Below are positions 22,075-33,102 of a stretch of DNA of 64,000 bases, one piece after another. Position numbers and translations under genes: made by a program. The stretch is taken from contig CM071930.1 in assembly GCA_016081115.2 (NCBI GenBank), forward strand, positions 23,875,520 through 23,939,519. The letters are read 5' to 3'. Positions within the stretch are counted from its first letter, which is position 1; every line of letters starts with the position of its first letter. The notes beneath the pieces are model-generated. The model made no database searches. It worked only from the letters and a program-made list of their open reading frames with translations, and was not told the origin of the DNA. The DNA comes from Rehmannia glutinosa. Lineage: Eukaryota > Streptophyta > Magnoliopsida > Lamiales > Orobanchaceae.

Positions 22075-22262
22075 ATGTGTGTATACACAAAAGCTGAACC
22101 ACATACCCACTTTCTGGGACAGTCTAAATTAAGCAGCACATAATAGTTTCATTTTATAAGAAAATACAAGTTCTCCCTTGATCCATACAAGAGCACATAA
22201 AGAATATCCAAACGAAACCGAAAGGTCTTCAAGGATCAGCAAACTGCTCAATATTCTTACTC
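22075..22262. repeat. Copy of the 3' end of the OB-fold gene (37497-37688)
   Basis: This ~190-bp segment matches 37497-37688, including 'aagaaaatacaagt', 'ttgatccatacaagagcacataaagaatatccaaac' and 'aaaggtcttcaaggatcagca'. At 37.5 kb that sequence lies just downstream of the minus-strand OB-fold coding region, probably in its 3' UTR. Here it ends abruptly at about 22262, where similarity to the NFD6 block begins. Confidence 0.8.
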
Positions 22263-23179
22263 TATAAAAATCAACTATCATCAAATACTACCCAAAAAAA
22301 ATAAAAAATCACATCCATTATCATCATCAAATTTTCATTTTATACCTCATCACTATGATACTATCTCAAAAAGTCGTTCTCATTTTTCCGAACAATTTTT
22401 TTCACACTATTCACTCCCTAGCATTTGATACTCTCATCATCATTACAAAAACCCAATGCTCCGACACCAAGAGATCACTTAAAAACTATTACCTCACAAT
22501 CATTAACCGACAGCAAGGATTTGTCGAAAGATCTAATCAATCGACCAGCCAAATTATTTGAAAATAGCAAAGAGAACTAAGTGCATCAATAATAACAGAG
22601 AATGAACTAAAGATGCTCTATTTCAATGTACTGGTGGAGATTTACTGTTTAAAATTAAGAAGCAAGGACAATCATATTCTACCAACAATATATCCATTTT
22701 GGTATTATATTATTACATATGTTCTTGGATTACAAAAAACCAAGGACTTGGATCATCTGTGTGTGTCTTCCCAACTTTTCTCTGTTTGACAGTTCCAAAA
22801 AGGCCCTGTTATAGTGGTGTCGCGAAGCCTGAATGAACAAAATTTGAAAAAAATGAACATGCGCGTGGCAATTACAATAGAGTTCGGACAAATAAATGAA
22901 GCACGTTACATCATTTTAACCTTGCACACAAGAGTGTGGGCGTGTTAGAATTACAATAAAATTTGCAAAAATTGAAACATGTTTCATCGTTTAAACCTTG
23001 AACACAAGGGCACATACATGACAATGTTCATACTGTTGACATCGATTTCATTGTATTTTAAGCAGTATTACTAAATTATCATGATGCAACAGCTTTATCA
23101 TTATGTAATGAAACCATTTCATCACTGACTGATCCTAGCAACTATATTGCTTATTCAATCTATCCTGCTTCAAGCAAGC

Positions 23180-23345
23180 CGTCTATGGGAGTGTCTGCAA
23201 ACTCTAAAAAAAGGTGATTCTCAGCTTCAAATAGTAGAATTGATTCTCAACTTCTATATGCAAAAAAACAACTATTTTTTGCATCTAGAAGCTGAGAAAT
23301 CAATTTTATTTCAAAGTTTGCAACACTTATTATATCCATGAAAGC
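23180..23345. mobile_element. Small inverted-repeat MITE in copy 2 only
   Basis: GAGTGTCTGCAAACTCTAAA...TTCTCAGCTTC on the left pairs with an inverted AGTGTTGCAAACTTTGAAA...TTTCTCAGCTTC on the right. The equivalent place in copy 1 ('cttcaagcaagctgatactc') has no such sequence. I could not fix the exact ends or target duplication. Confidence 0.55.
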
Positions 23346-23505
23346 TAATATTCAGATGAATTTGTCACACTGCAATAGCTGACTAGCTATCAAATGTAAA
23401 GCAGCAAAATACTAATACTTCTACATATTGTAGAACAGTACATTGAGTTGATGTCAAGAAAAGGAACCGTCGTTCAGTTTCTAGTTTTTAATTTTTACTA
23501 ACCCA

Positions 23506-23967
23506 TCACTTGTCTGAAACGGTAGTAAAAGAATATCGCAGAAGCAAAAAACAAGAAAAACCAAAATGACGCATACCTTCTGATAGAACACCCCATTGGC
23601 CGACCTTGGAAGACAACATCGATTTCAGCAATGCGGATGCAGTCACTGAATGCAGAGGCATCAACGATTCGCCACATCCTAGCTCAACCGGTAGCCTAAA
23701 TATCACAAACCCTAATTTATTTACAGCAATTCGATTTTAATAACAACAGTAATGAATAATTAGCTTTAAAGCGATAAGCATTTTTTAGGTGAACCTGGAG
23801 GAGAAGAAGGGGCGATGGCGGGGTGCAGGGCGGGGAATTGTGCGGGAGATTCCACTGAGCGACGATGACTCCAAGGCAAATGAATGCTGTGATTGGACGC
23901 GAGACAACAAGTTTTTCGCGGAAGAAGTGGATCGATGGACTAGATTTCTAGCATAATGGCACGCCAT
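23506..23967 (-). CDS. NFD6: NFD6-like small organellar protein, copy 2
   Basis: Exons 23967-23795, 23695-23577 and 23513-23506 are the same lengths as in copy 1 for exons 1 and 2 (173 and 119 nt), with conserved GT-AG borders. The product is about 99 residues: presequence MACHYARNLVHRSTSSAKN, then LPVELGCGESLMPLHSVTAS and SKVGQWGVLSE. Relative to copy 1, a CGA codon in exon 3 is TGA, so the frame stops at ...SEDK and the hydrophobic tail of copy 1 is lost. Exons 1 and 2 contain no frameshift and mostly conservative substitutions, so this copy may be functional. The upstream ATG context (ACAGAAATGGCG) is shared. Confidence 0.72.
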
Positions 23968-24417
23968 TTCTGTTATCTTCGTTCAAAGCTCTGTATTCTT
24001 AAACCCTTGGAATATTTTGACCCTTTCGAACTGGTGAGAGCCTAGGGTTTGACGGTAATGGGCTTTATGGGCCTGTAGATTATGATGCTAATGGACCGAA
24101 GCATATATTTATAAAATAAAATAACATAATAACACTTATATTTTTCACTTTATTCAGGATGAACCCAAGAAAATATATTTAAAACCAGAAAAAAGAAACT
24201 AATTGCCGCACATTATCCTACAGGGCGGGTTTGGCCAAACACGGGACCCGCTTCACCAAGAAAAATCAAGACCCGGGATCCACCCCACCACGCCTCACCC
24301 GCCCGGCTCCAAAACCACGACCCGGATCCACCCCACCACGCCTATTCAAACCCGTTGGGATTTTTTTAAATAATTTATTTTTTTGATGTCAATAAAAGTC
24401 AAAAAAAAAAAAGAATA

Positions 24418-26057
24418 TCTATCTTAAAATATATATAAAAAAAAAAAATAAGAGACTATTCTTAGAATAGTAACTCTTATCCATGTATGGTTATGTTTTA
24501 AAAACACTATTTCCAATATAGTGTTGGAAAATGAATTTTCAAAATTTATTGGTTTTCGTGAAAACCTGGAATTGTGTTTGGATGAGTGAATGAGAATGAG
24601 TTTTATATAGGTTTGGAAATGAGATTATGTTTGGTTAAGTAGTTTTGAAATAGTATTTTATGTATATAATAATTTAAAAAGTTGATAGTGGTTGAATATT
24701 TTAATTGAATATATAATATTATATTTGTAAGATTGTAGGCTTTTAGATATATATAGTAATATTTTAAGTAGATAAAGTTGGTAATGGAGGGTCCCACATA
24801 TATAATTGGATTAAAAATAAGAATAGTGGTTGATAACGATGTAAGTATATAGTAAAATTGAAATTGTAAATTTGAGATGATGTTTTATGTGAAAAGAAGT
24901 GGAAAGCGAAAATGATGATTTCCATTGGAAATTTTAGAAACAAACATGATTCCATTTCTATGAATAGTTGGAAATTGGAGCCTTGAAACATAAACAAACA
25001 AGGCCTTTCCCTCGTCCATTTTTCGATTTCTAAAAACAATAATTCTTTTTGCTTTTCGGATTTAACTAAAAAAATGAGATTTTATTATTTTTGGTGGTTA
25101 AATTTCTTTAAATAAATCACTTTTTAATGTTATATAAAAGATAGAGTTATATAAGCTTTCCAAATTTATGTGTGTATTGCATTAATTATTATATTTATCC
25201 TTTTCTTTTTATTTTAAACTTTAACAATTTTTTTCGTTTTATATCCGTTTTGACGTATAATATATCCAATTATTCATCTTTTTACAGTATTCAGTTTGAC
25301 ACCTATATTGCATATATAAAATAATAAAATAAACATAATAAATAAAAGAAAATATATGATACATTTACTCATTATTTTATAATGGGCTTTAAAAATTATG
25401 CATTTGAGCTACTTGACACCAATTTGTATATTCATGTATTTTGACTATATGTAATACATGTATAGTTTATATTTGAGCTTAATCTCATTTCTTCATAATT
25501 ATATAGAATTGTATTTAAGTTAATTAAATTCAATCAAAAAATATTTATTTTAATTGAAGAAATATCTCAAAATATATTTCCAAATATTATTTATATATAT
25601 TATATATCCATACATAGCATTATAATTATATATATTCGTGTAAGAAGAAACAAATTTTTTATTGAATATGAAATCATATTCATAATAATGTATATAAAAA
25701 ATTACTTCTTATATTTATTAACACACTTTTCATGTTAATAGATTTTTTTTTAATAATTATCAGTGTATTTTGATATTCAACTTTTAAAGTTGTACATTTG
25801 AACTATTAGATATGAAGTTGTTTGTTTGATATTTTTTTGATATATGAGCATATATAAAAATAGAATAGTTTTTATTTTTTGAAATGTTTCAGTTTCCCCG
25901 AAAATTATGTTGTTAAATATGAAACAAGATTTTTGTTTAATTCCTTTAATAATTCTAACAATTGTTTAACTTTTTAAACCCTAAAAAATATTGGAATTTG
26001 AAATGACGTTATTTGTTGATTGTATTGAAAATATAATACATTAATATTTAGCATTGG
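24418..26057 (+). mobile_element. Truncated Helitron, 5' part (copy A)
   Basis: From 'A|TCTATCTTAAAATATATATA' the sequence matches the 5' end of the complete Helitron at 33103 ('gagactattcttagaatatta'). From about 25005 to 26057 it aligns with 33150-34275 ('cgctcatttttcggtttctaaa', 'ttgaagttgtacatttg', 'attggaatttgaaatgac'). It is interrupted by a ~530-bp insertion (about 24475-25005) and is cut at 26057, where Sirevirus sequence begins. No Rep/helicase coding is visible, so it is non-autonomous. Confidence 0.7.
24475..25005. mobile_element. Probable MITE inside Helitron copy A
   Basis: This ~530-bp stretch is absent from the paralogous Helitron copy B, which passes directly from 'attaactcatgg' to 'tttcctcgctc'. 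It is AT-rich and contains 'tgtttggatgagtgaatgagaatgag' and, inverted at the right, 'ggccttgtttgtttatg', wording common in Tourist-like MITEs. Ends and target duplication are not resolved. Confidence 0.4.
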
Positions 26058-29000
26058 GAAGAGCACGGAGCTGAGACAGCTGAGCTTAATGAGGAAAGAG
26101 TTGTCCAATCCCCTCAGACAGATGCAAATGAACCTGAGGAGGAGCATGCTCCACTTGCCACTATTCAGGAAGATGGAGATGACGATGATGATGTGGTAAT
26201 ATTATCTCCTGTCTATCCTGATATTCAGGAAAGATTGAGGGTATGAAGAAATTGGAAGCTGAGTTACTCAAGGTATCAATTTCAGAGCCTAGAGTTCATT
26301 GACGAAGAAGAGGAGCTCATGAGTTTCTTGGGTGACATATCCATCCGCTTAGCCCTTGATCCCGATTTTTGCATGACATTCTTCATCAGAGGAAGGATGA
26401 AGGGAAAGAGAAGGCATTGGAGAAGGCAAAGGTCATTGCAGAATCGAAGAGGCCTCATTCATGTGCCTTCACTGATGCACCAGAGCATGCCCGAACCAAA
26501 TGGGATGGCGAGCGATGAACTTAATTAGAGGAGATCGATCCTGCAGTGGCAGCAGAGAAGGCTGAGTTCCAGTAAGCCATGAGAGAATCAAAAGAGTTGC
26601 ACGAGCGTCAGATGCAAGAGGGTCCAGGAGAGTCTTCTCAAATATCTCCTAGCTCTGACCCTATGGATGTGGTGCATAACATAGTCACAACATTGCGCCA
26701 CCACATACCCAAAGGCACTCTCGGAAAATGGCACTCGAAGATTGGCGATGAATGGGAAGGTGATGAAGCGGGCACCCTACAATAGCCGAGTCTCAGGTGT
26801 TGAGATACCTACCCCCACAACTAATCACTCAAATGGAACAATAGCCGAGTCTCAGGTGCTGAGCAACCCCACTACTCTTAACTTAGCTGGTGCGCCAACT
26901 GAGAGGGAAGCTCTCACCACCACAGCCAGGTCAGAAGATGATGTGGGAGACCAATCTATGAAGTTTGGAGGCGAAGGTGAGAAACAAGTTGAATAGCAGA
27001 GTGAAGTTGATGAAGGTCAGACGGTTGAGACTGTCTCAGCTGGAACCTCATTTGCATTGCAGGCCAATGACGCTACTGAAGCAGCTAAGGCACATGATGG
27101 AAAGGAGGCCATGGGAGTTGAGACTCCTGGCCCTGAAAGTGCAATCATAGGAGTTGAGACTCCGACGGATGCCACTGAAGATCCTAAGACAGCTGAGTCT
27201 GCTGAAGGGAGATCTGTCCAAGACTGTTGCGGTTGAGACTGCACACAGGGATATCGAAGGCCCTCCAGCGGTTGAGACTGCTGAGGGTGTAGAAGGCCTG
27301 AAGGAGGTTGAGACTTCCTTGGGTAAAGAAACTACAAATGAGCCAACTTTTCATGTAGAGCCAGCTGATGAAGAAGAAGAAATCAGTGCCCTTCGTGATT
27401 CACAGGAACATGTTGATATTGAATTCCTAGAATCCGAAAATGAAGCTGAGTCCACCCCCATTGATGAACATAATAAGGACACGGATAAGGATGCTTAAGC
27501 CTCTCGGAGTGAAGCTAGTGATAAAGCTACTCCGATGAGATTCGTATTGGATGATGGGCCACCCCCAATGGCACCATCACACTCCGATGATGCTGATAAG
27601 TCAGCTAAGGACCATACTACTCATATGGAAGCCCCAACGATCGAGGAAGTCATTAAGACAATGAGGGTCGATCACCAACATGCTCACACAATGTGCTCAA
27701 GTTTGAAACTCAATCACCAAAGAAAGCTAACACAACTACTCCAGATGACAATGAAGTTGGATCAGCTGAGGCAAGTCGAGCTGAAGAAATTCAGAAAGAG
27801 AAGGCAAAGGCTTCACAAGCTGAAGGTGTGGAAATACCTATTTACCTTGATGATTTATTCGAGAATATATTTCCTTTTGAAGCCGAGTACCCCTAGAAGC
27901 CGAATCAGCTGCGGAAACAAGCCAAGTACACCGTCCACGTCCCACCAGAAGAACGCAGAACTCCAGCTGATACAACAATGGTGCCTATAGGTTTTGACTT
28001 TGATGCAGTATGGCAAGAGGATGAGTTAGCTTCAACAGCCGACTTCCAGAAAGCCTTTAAAGCCATCTGTGCTGAGATCGAGAAAATGGAGCATGGCTTT
28101 GCATCATTAGACCAAAGGCTGGATAATCGTGATGCTAACATCATTAGAGACATTCGCGGTGTTACGTTGTTCTAAGAATTCAAGAATGGGTTGGACAAAC
28201 ACTGGCTTTGAGACGAGAGCAAGTCCGCTACTTTAAGTCCTTATTCGCAGAATTAGTGGTCTGGAGCTCCGATAATCTCAAGTTCCAACAGAGACAAAGA
28301 GACCACATTATAAGGATGGAGGAATCTCATAAGTCGGACATGGATTTACTCAAGTCCGAAAGACAAAGAATGAAATTACCAGATCAGAGACTAATATGAG
28401 TCAGCAGATTCAAGTTCTCCAAACAGAAATAAAGCTGATGGCAGCTGAGTCGAAGGCTATGCGGTCTGAGTTCCGAACAACCTACTCCAAGTCACATGAC
28501 AAACATGATGCAACCAACAGCAGACTTGATTTCACCCTCAGTGGTATGTTTCCTGGCCTACCTCTACCTTTTGGTGATGATGCCAAAAAAAGGGGAAGAG
28601 GAAGCTATGAGGAAACTGAACGAAGGGCAAAGGAGTTATAAGGAGGAAAAGAAAGGGGAAGCAAGTAAGGGGGAAGGAAGCTCTGTGAAGAAACCCCCAT
28701 TGAAAATAATGCTTGCTAAGACCCCACTGCAAGGAGATGTAACAGCTTCAATTCTCAGCAGACTACCTAAAGAGCTGACAGTCGAAGAGAAAACTGAGTT
28801 GGCAATCAAGAATTTAAGAAAAGTCATCGAAGCTGAGTTTGAGAAGGTAGCTGAGAAGAATTCTGAGCGTATTAAAGATATAAGGACAAGATATGATGGT
28901 CCCCCAGCAGGACTACTAAAGGATTCCCAAGCGATTAAACCTCCAAGAGTAATCACAATGCCCGATGTTGGATCTGAGCCCATATCACTAGAGGAATTTC

Positions 29001-29536
29001 AAACTCTAGATGCAGAAGGCTATTTTAAGAACTTGACTCTACCACATGTATGGGACTTGTACTGGGAGAAGGGCCTTGACTTTTGTAAATCAGCTGACAA
29101 GCAACAGAGTTCCAGCAGTCACTCAGCTAGAAAGGCACCAGTGCAATACACTCCCAGAGGAGGAGCTAAGTCAACAAGAGGAAGGGGAAGTTCTGGAAGT
29201 AGTGGAAGAGGCAGAGACACTCAACTACATCCAAGACCACAAGACATAAGGTACATTGATCCACACAAGAAAGGGATCAATTACTGGGCTGGGTATGATC
29301 ATCTTGCCAATTTAGAAGTGATGCGCAAGAATGAGGAAGCTGTGAGAAGGCAAGAAGTAGACAATGAAAAAGTTACGCGCGAATGGGAGGAGAGGCAGCG
29401 TAGGGATGACCCTGATGCTAGGCATGCATATGAGAAGAAAAAGAAAGAAGAAAAAGAGAGAAAAAGGAGAAGAGCAGAGGAAGATAGGAGGAGATCTCAA
29501 GATGAAGAGAGAAGAAGGAAGCAGCCAGGGCGTTGA
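26058..29536 (+). pseudogene. Sirevirus env-like extra ORF, second copy, partly open
   Basis: This is the 3' portion of a Sirevirus lacking gag and pol; coding similarity starts abruptly at 26058 in an acidic stretch (EDGDDDDDVVILSP near 26180). Breaks occur throughout the first 2.4 kb. The last third is open from 28496 to 29536 (346 codons, ATG 28496 not necessarily the native start). It includes KTPLQGDVTASILSRLPKEL, PISLEEFQTLDAEGYFKNL, a Gly/Arg/Ser-rich linker (GRGSSGSSGRGR), DPHKKGINYWAGYDHLANLE and a ~100-residue Lys/Glu/Arg-rich predicted coiled coil at the C-terminus. It is homologous to 1131-5600. A homopolymer A-run at about 28584 separates this frame from the preceding one. No membrane segment is visible; function is unknown. 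Confidence 0.68.
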
Positions 29537-29841
29537 AGGCGGTTGTAACCCCTTCATGTATTTTACTTAATTATAAATACACAATTGTAACTATTCTGTA
29601 ATAAAGCTCTGATACCTGTTGCAAATTTGTAACTTTGCTCTGATACATGTTGTAATTCAAATGTATGTATAAACTCTAATACAGTGTATAGAGTACATTT
29701 TGTAAACAGCTTTGTAAAGGACAAGAATGCTATGATCAACAAAATTGACATATTCAAAGCATACATTCTTTGTTACTACACTGCTTGTGTTTGCTGTTAT
29801 TTATATTTAAGTTTTGGCATCATCAAAAAGGGAAATATTGT

Positions 29842-31389
29842 TAGGAAATTTATTATTGGATTTTGATGATACCATGTAAAATTTAGAATAGAAAATTGGA
29901 ACCCCATTTTCCTTGTATATCTATTTTGTAATAGATAGGACTGCATGAGCTGAGTGAAGTCAGCTATGTTGAAGAATGCAAGAAGTCAACTAAAGACTGA
30001 AGTGAAGACCCAGCTGTGTGTCAGCTGAGTATGGTCAAGATGGAAGGCACAAACTCGACTGAAGAAGATCCAGCTGAGGAACAGATGTGTAAAGATTGAA
30101 GAAGCAACAGTCAAGTCAGTAAAGAGTCAAGTCTACCAGTTGAACTGACATATGAGTCTTTCCTAAAAGGATGAAGCAGACTCAAGTCAAAGGGGTAAAG
30201 GCAGCTGTCAAGTCAAGTCGACTGACATTAATCCGTTGAACGGAAGTCAAAGTATTACTCGATATAATAATAAGTCCAAACTGCCCTGTCTTAAAGTGTT
30301 TGGCTCAGAAACGTGCAAAAAGAATAAACCAATGGGAAGCACTGAAGCTTGTGTCAGGACCTGAAAAGCTGCAGATTCATTTAATACGAGGATATATCAA
30401 CATCACAATATTGCAGGTCAAGAAAAGACAAGCCAACGAACAAGAAAGTGTCATTTGAAAATAGCCTATCTCTTTAACGGGCAAATTTTCAAATGAGCAC
30501 TATAAAAGGCTGAGGAAGCAAATGAGAGAAGGTCACCATTCTTACAAGCTATATTCGAACTGAAAACAAGCAATACCTGCAAATATTCTCTCAAGCTTAT
30601 CAAGAAATTCCTCAAGCCTAAAACTCGAAGGAACTCGATCCAACACACGCTGTGAAGGAAAGAATACTTCAACCAGTTGAAGAGGAAAAAGTTTTAAGAA
30701 CAAAAAGGGGTCTACTCTCCAAGTTTGTAGGAGTTGTAGTAAGGTTCAAGGTCGAACCAGAAGTTTCAAACTCGTTGGAAGGTTGTGTGATCAATTCCAA
30801 GGGTTTGAAGGGAGCTGAAATAGCAAGGCAGTTGTCTTGTGAAGAAGCTGAGTCGCAGGAGAAGCCAGTTGTGTGATCAAGGCTGTCTCTAGACTGGAGA
30901 ACTACTTTGTAACCTGATCTGTTACTTAGTGGATTCCTCCAGGAGTTGGAGAAGAGTGGATTAGAGGAATTACCCCACCCTCGAACCACTATAAAATTTA
31001 CTTGTGTCATTTACTTACAGCACTTTACTTTCTTGCATATATTTATATTTGCTATTAAGTTAAATTGCCAATCCAGCTGATAATAACATTGCTAAAAACA
31101 AGTGTTTAAAATTAACAAGGGTGTTAAGTCTTCCGTTGTATAAAACCAAATCAACTAAAAGTTAAGTGTTTCTTTGAAGCAAAATAAGTTATACTATCAA
31201 CAAACTCGTCAGTGCATTGAGTAGGTAACTTTGCTGAAGTAAGCCAACCTAGTTTTCCCCCAAGTACTTAACTTATTTGAGTCCACTCTGTTGAAATATT
31301 TTAAAAGGACTAAAAAGTGAAAAATTGGTAAGGTTTATTCAACCCCCTCCCCCCTTCTACACCTTATATCACACCTCTTGTGACCTACA
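29842..31389 (+). repeat. 3' LTR of the second env-bearing Sirevirus (LTR3)
   Basis: The 1548-bp LTR opens TGTTAGGAAATT after GGCATCATCAAAAAGGGAAATAT (a polypurine tract shortened relative to 5865) and closes 'cttgtgacctaca'. Landmarks shared with LTR1 include 'gtgaaggaaagaat/gaacttcaaccagttgaagagga', 'tagtggattcctcc' and the pyrimidine-rich end. 29537-29841 is the non-coding region between ORF and LTR. Confidence 0.85.
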
Positions 31390-31566
31390 GTTATACTATA
31401 ACACGTTATATATTATAACTTGTTACATTATAACACGTTATATATTATAACGTGTTACATTATAGCGATTTATAACACGTGATAATGTATAACGTGTTAT
31501 ATTATAATATGATATATAATATAATGTGTTTTATTAAACACGTTATATTATATAACGTGTTAAAAG
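31390..31566. repeat. Palindrome-rich AACACGTT/AACGTGTT tract
   Basis: In about 175 bp there are eight boxes of AACACGTT, AACGTGTT or one-base variants, alternating in orientation and joined by 'atatattat' spacers, so the tract can fold on itself many times. It begins at the base after LTR3. 31567-33008 is AT-rich with homopolymer runs, a (TA)n run at about 32409-32426 and a small element fragment ('ggattcaaggctgggctaacctgggcc', 32219-32245). I see no gene there. Confidence 0.75.
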
Positions 31567-33102
31567 AATGTTCTCAGTCTAAGAACATTTAATACATGTT
31601 GGACCAATTTTGCAAAAAAAAAAATTCCAAGTCAAATTTTTTTTTTACTGTCAACGAGAAGCAACGAGAATTAATTTAATCCACAAAAATTATTTTAAAA
31701 TCTAAATATTAAAATATAATAAACACGATAATTAGTTTTTAAAAAAAGAATCGAAGTTATTTTAATAAAATCAAAAAATTATAAAAAATTAAATATGAAT
31801 TTTTTTTTTAAAAAAAACTATACACTTTTTTTAAACATTTCCCATTTATTTAAAATATCTTAAAATTATAAAATAATAAAACTCAAAATTATTTCAAAAA
31901 GTTGTTTTTTTATACTGAACGATTTTATAAAAATCTGAATTTATTTTAATAAAACTACAACTTGTGTTAAAAATCTGAAAATAAAAAAATATATTTTATG
32001 TGAGAGATAAATATGACCCCATCTACTTATTGTTTTCAATTCCCACCTACTTTTTGCTTTTGTATTCAAGTGTCAAGGGTATTTGGGTAAAAGAACCATA
32101 AAAATGGGTAAAAAAGATAGTTTCTTATATGTTAGGCTAGAAAAGAAGTTGATCTATCCTATGTGGCTACTTTTCTCTATTTACTCTTTATATTATGTAT
32201 ATACACAATGTCAATAGCGGATTCAAGGCTGGGCTAACCTGGGCCTTGACCCAACTCTCTTTTTTTTGAAAAAAAAAATTGTGAGAATTATTTTTTTAAA
32301 AAATAGTTATAATTTGTATTTTTTTTTTTGGATTTTTTATACGGCTCATTCCATTTTCGTGTATATCAGCCTACCCTGATAGGGTTTTCTGGCTCCGACA
32401 TTGCACAATATATATATATATATATCACATACAATGATGGATTTTTCTATCATTTTTCCCTCATTATTTCATCCTCTTTGATTTATGTTGCTTACTTTAA
32501 TTTTTTTGGTATTCGTTTTAATTTTCTTATAAATACAAGCATCATTTTTGCGTCGAAGATCATTTTTGCGTCGAAGACACGTGAATCTCCAAAACCCAAA
32601 ATTTACATGACGGTGATAAGCAATGCGACATATCCAGAATTTATGGGAGAAGATTCTTGGGGAAATGTGAATTCATTGAATTTCTATTTTTCTTGTTTGA
32701 GAAAAAATATATTCACTGAATTAATATTTTAAGTAGTTGGTGGGTTAATGTTGTAAGTCAATACTCAGTAGTGATAATCACATTGAATCAATGAGGTCAT
32801 TGAGGTGACTTTATTAGTTAAACAACAAAGACACAACAAACACAAGATTGTTCTAGGTTTCATATCTCAATCTTGATATTTTTTCCCACATGAATTGCAG
32901 TTGAATGAGCCATATTTTATATATATTTTTTGACTAAAAAGTAATACTTCTTAGGGAAACACAATACTTTTAAGAGAAAAAATTAATAATTTTAAAGGAA
33001 AAAAATGAGAGAAGCGCTATTCACACCCCCAATACCTATTAATATACCCTCTTTCTTAATACACCCTTACTTTTTTTTTTAAAAAAAAAAAAAACTAACT
33101 CA

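Larger units (their letters stand above)
22263..24085. repeat. Segmental duplication, copy 2 (contains NFD6-like gene)
   Basis: This matches 16605-18640 in direct orientation (see that entry). It lacks the ~480-bp insertion of copy 1 but carries its own ~160-bp inverted-repeat insertion (about 23180-23345). The block starts right at the junction with the OB-gene fragment. 24086-24417 contains a degenerate GC-rich patch (24220-24355, repeated CCACCCCACCACGCCT) but no gene. Confidence 0.8.

Noticed and set aside
26319..27990. Several short plus-strand frames that could be separate host genes
   Set aside because: They are fragments of one frameshifted Sirevirus ORF, homologous to the degraded copy at 1.1-5.6 kb and followed by a polypurine tract and LTR.
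32328..32732. 134-codon hydrophobic frame
   Set aside because: AT-rich, Phe/Ile/Tyr-biased translation typical of non-coding DNA; includes a (TA)n run and no homologous domain.
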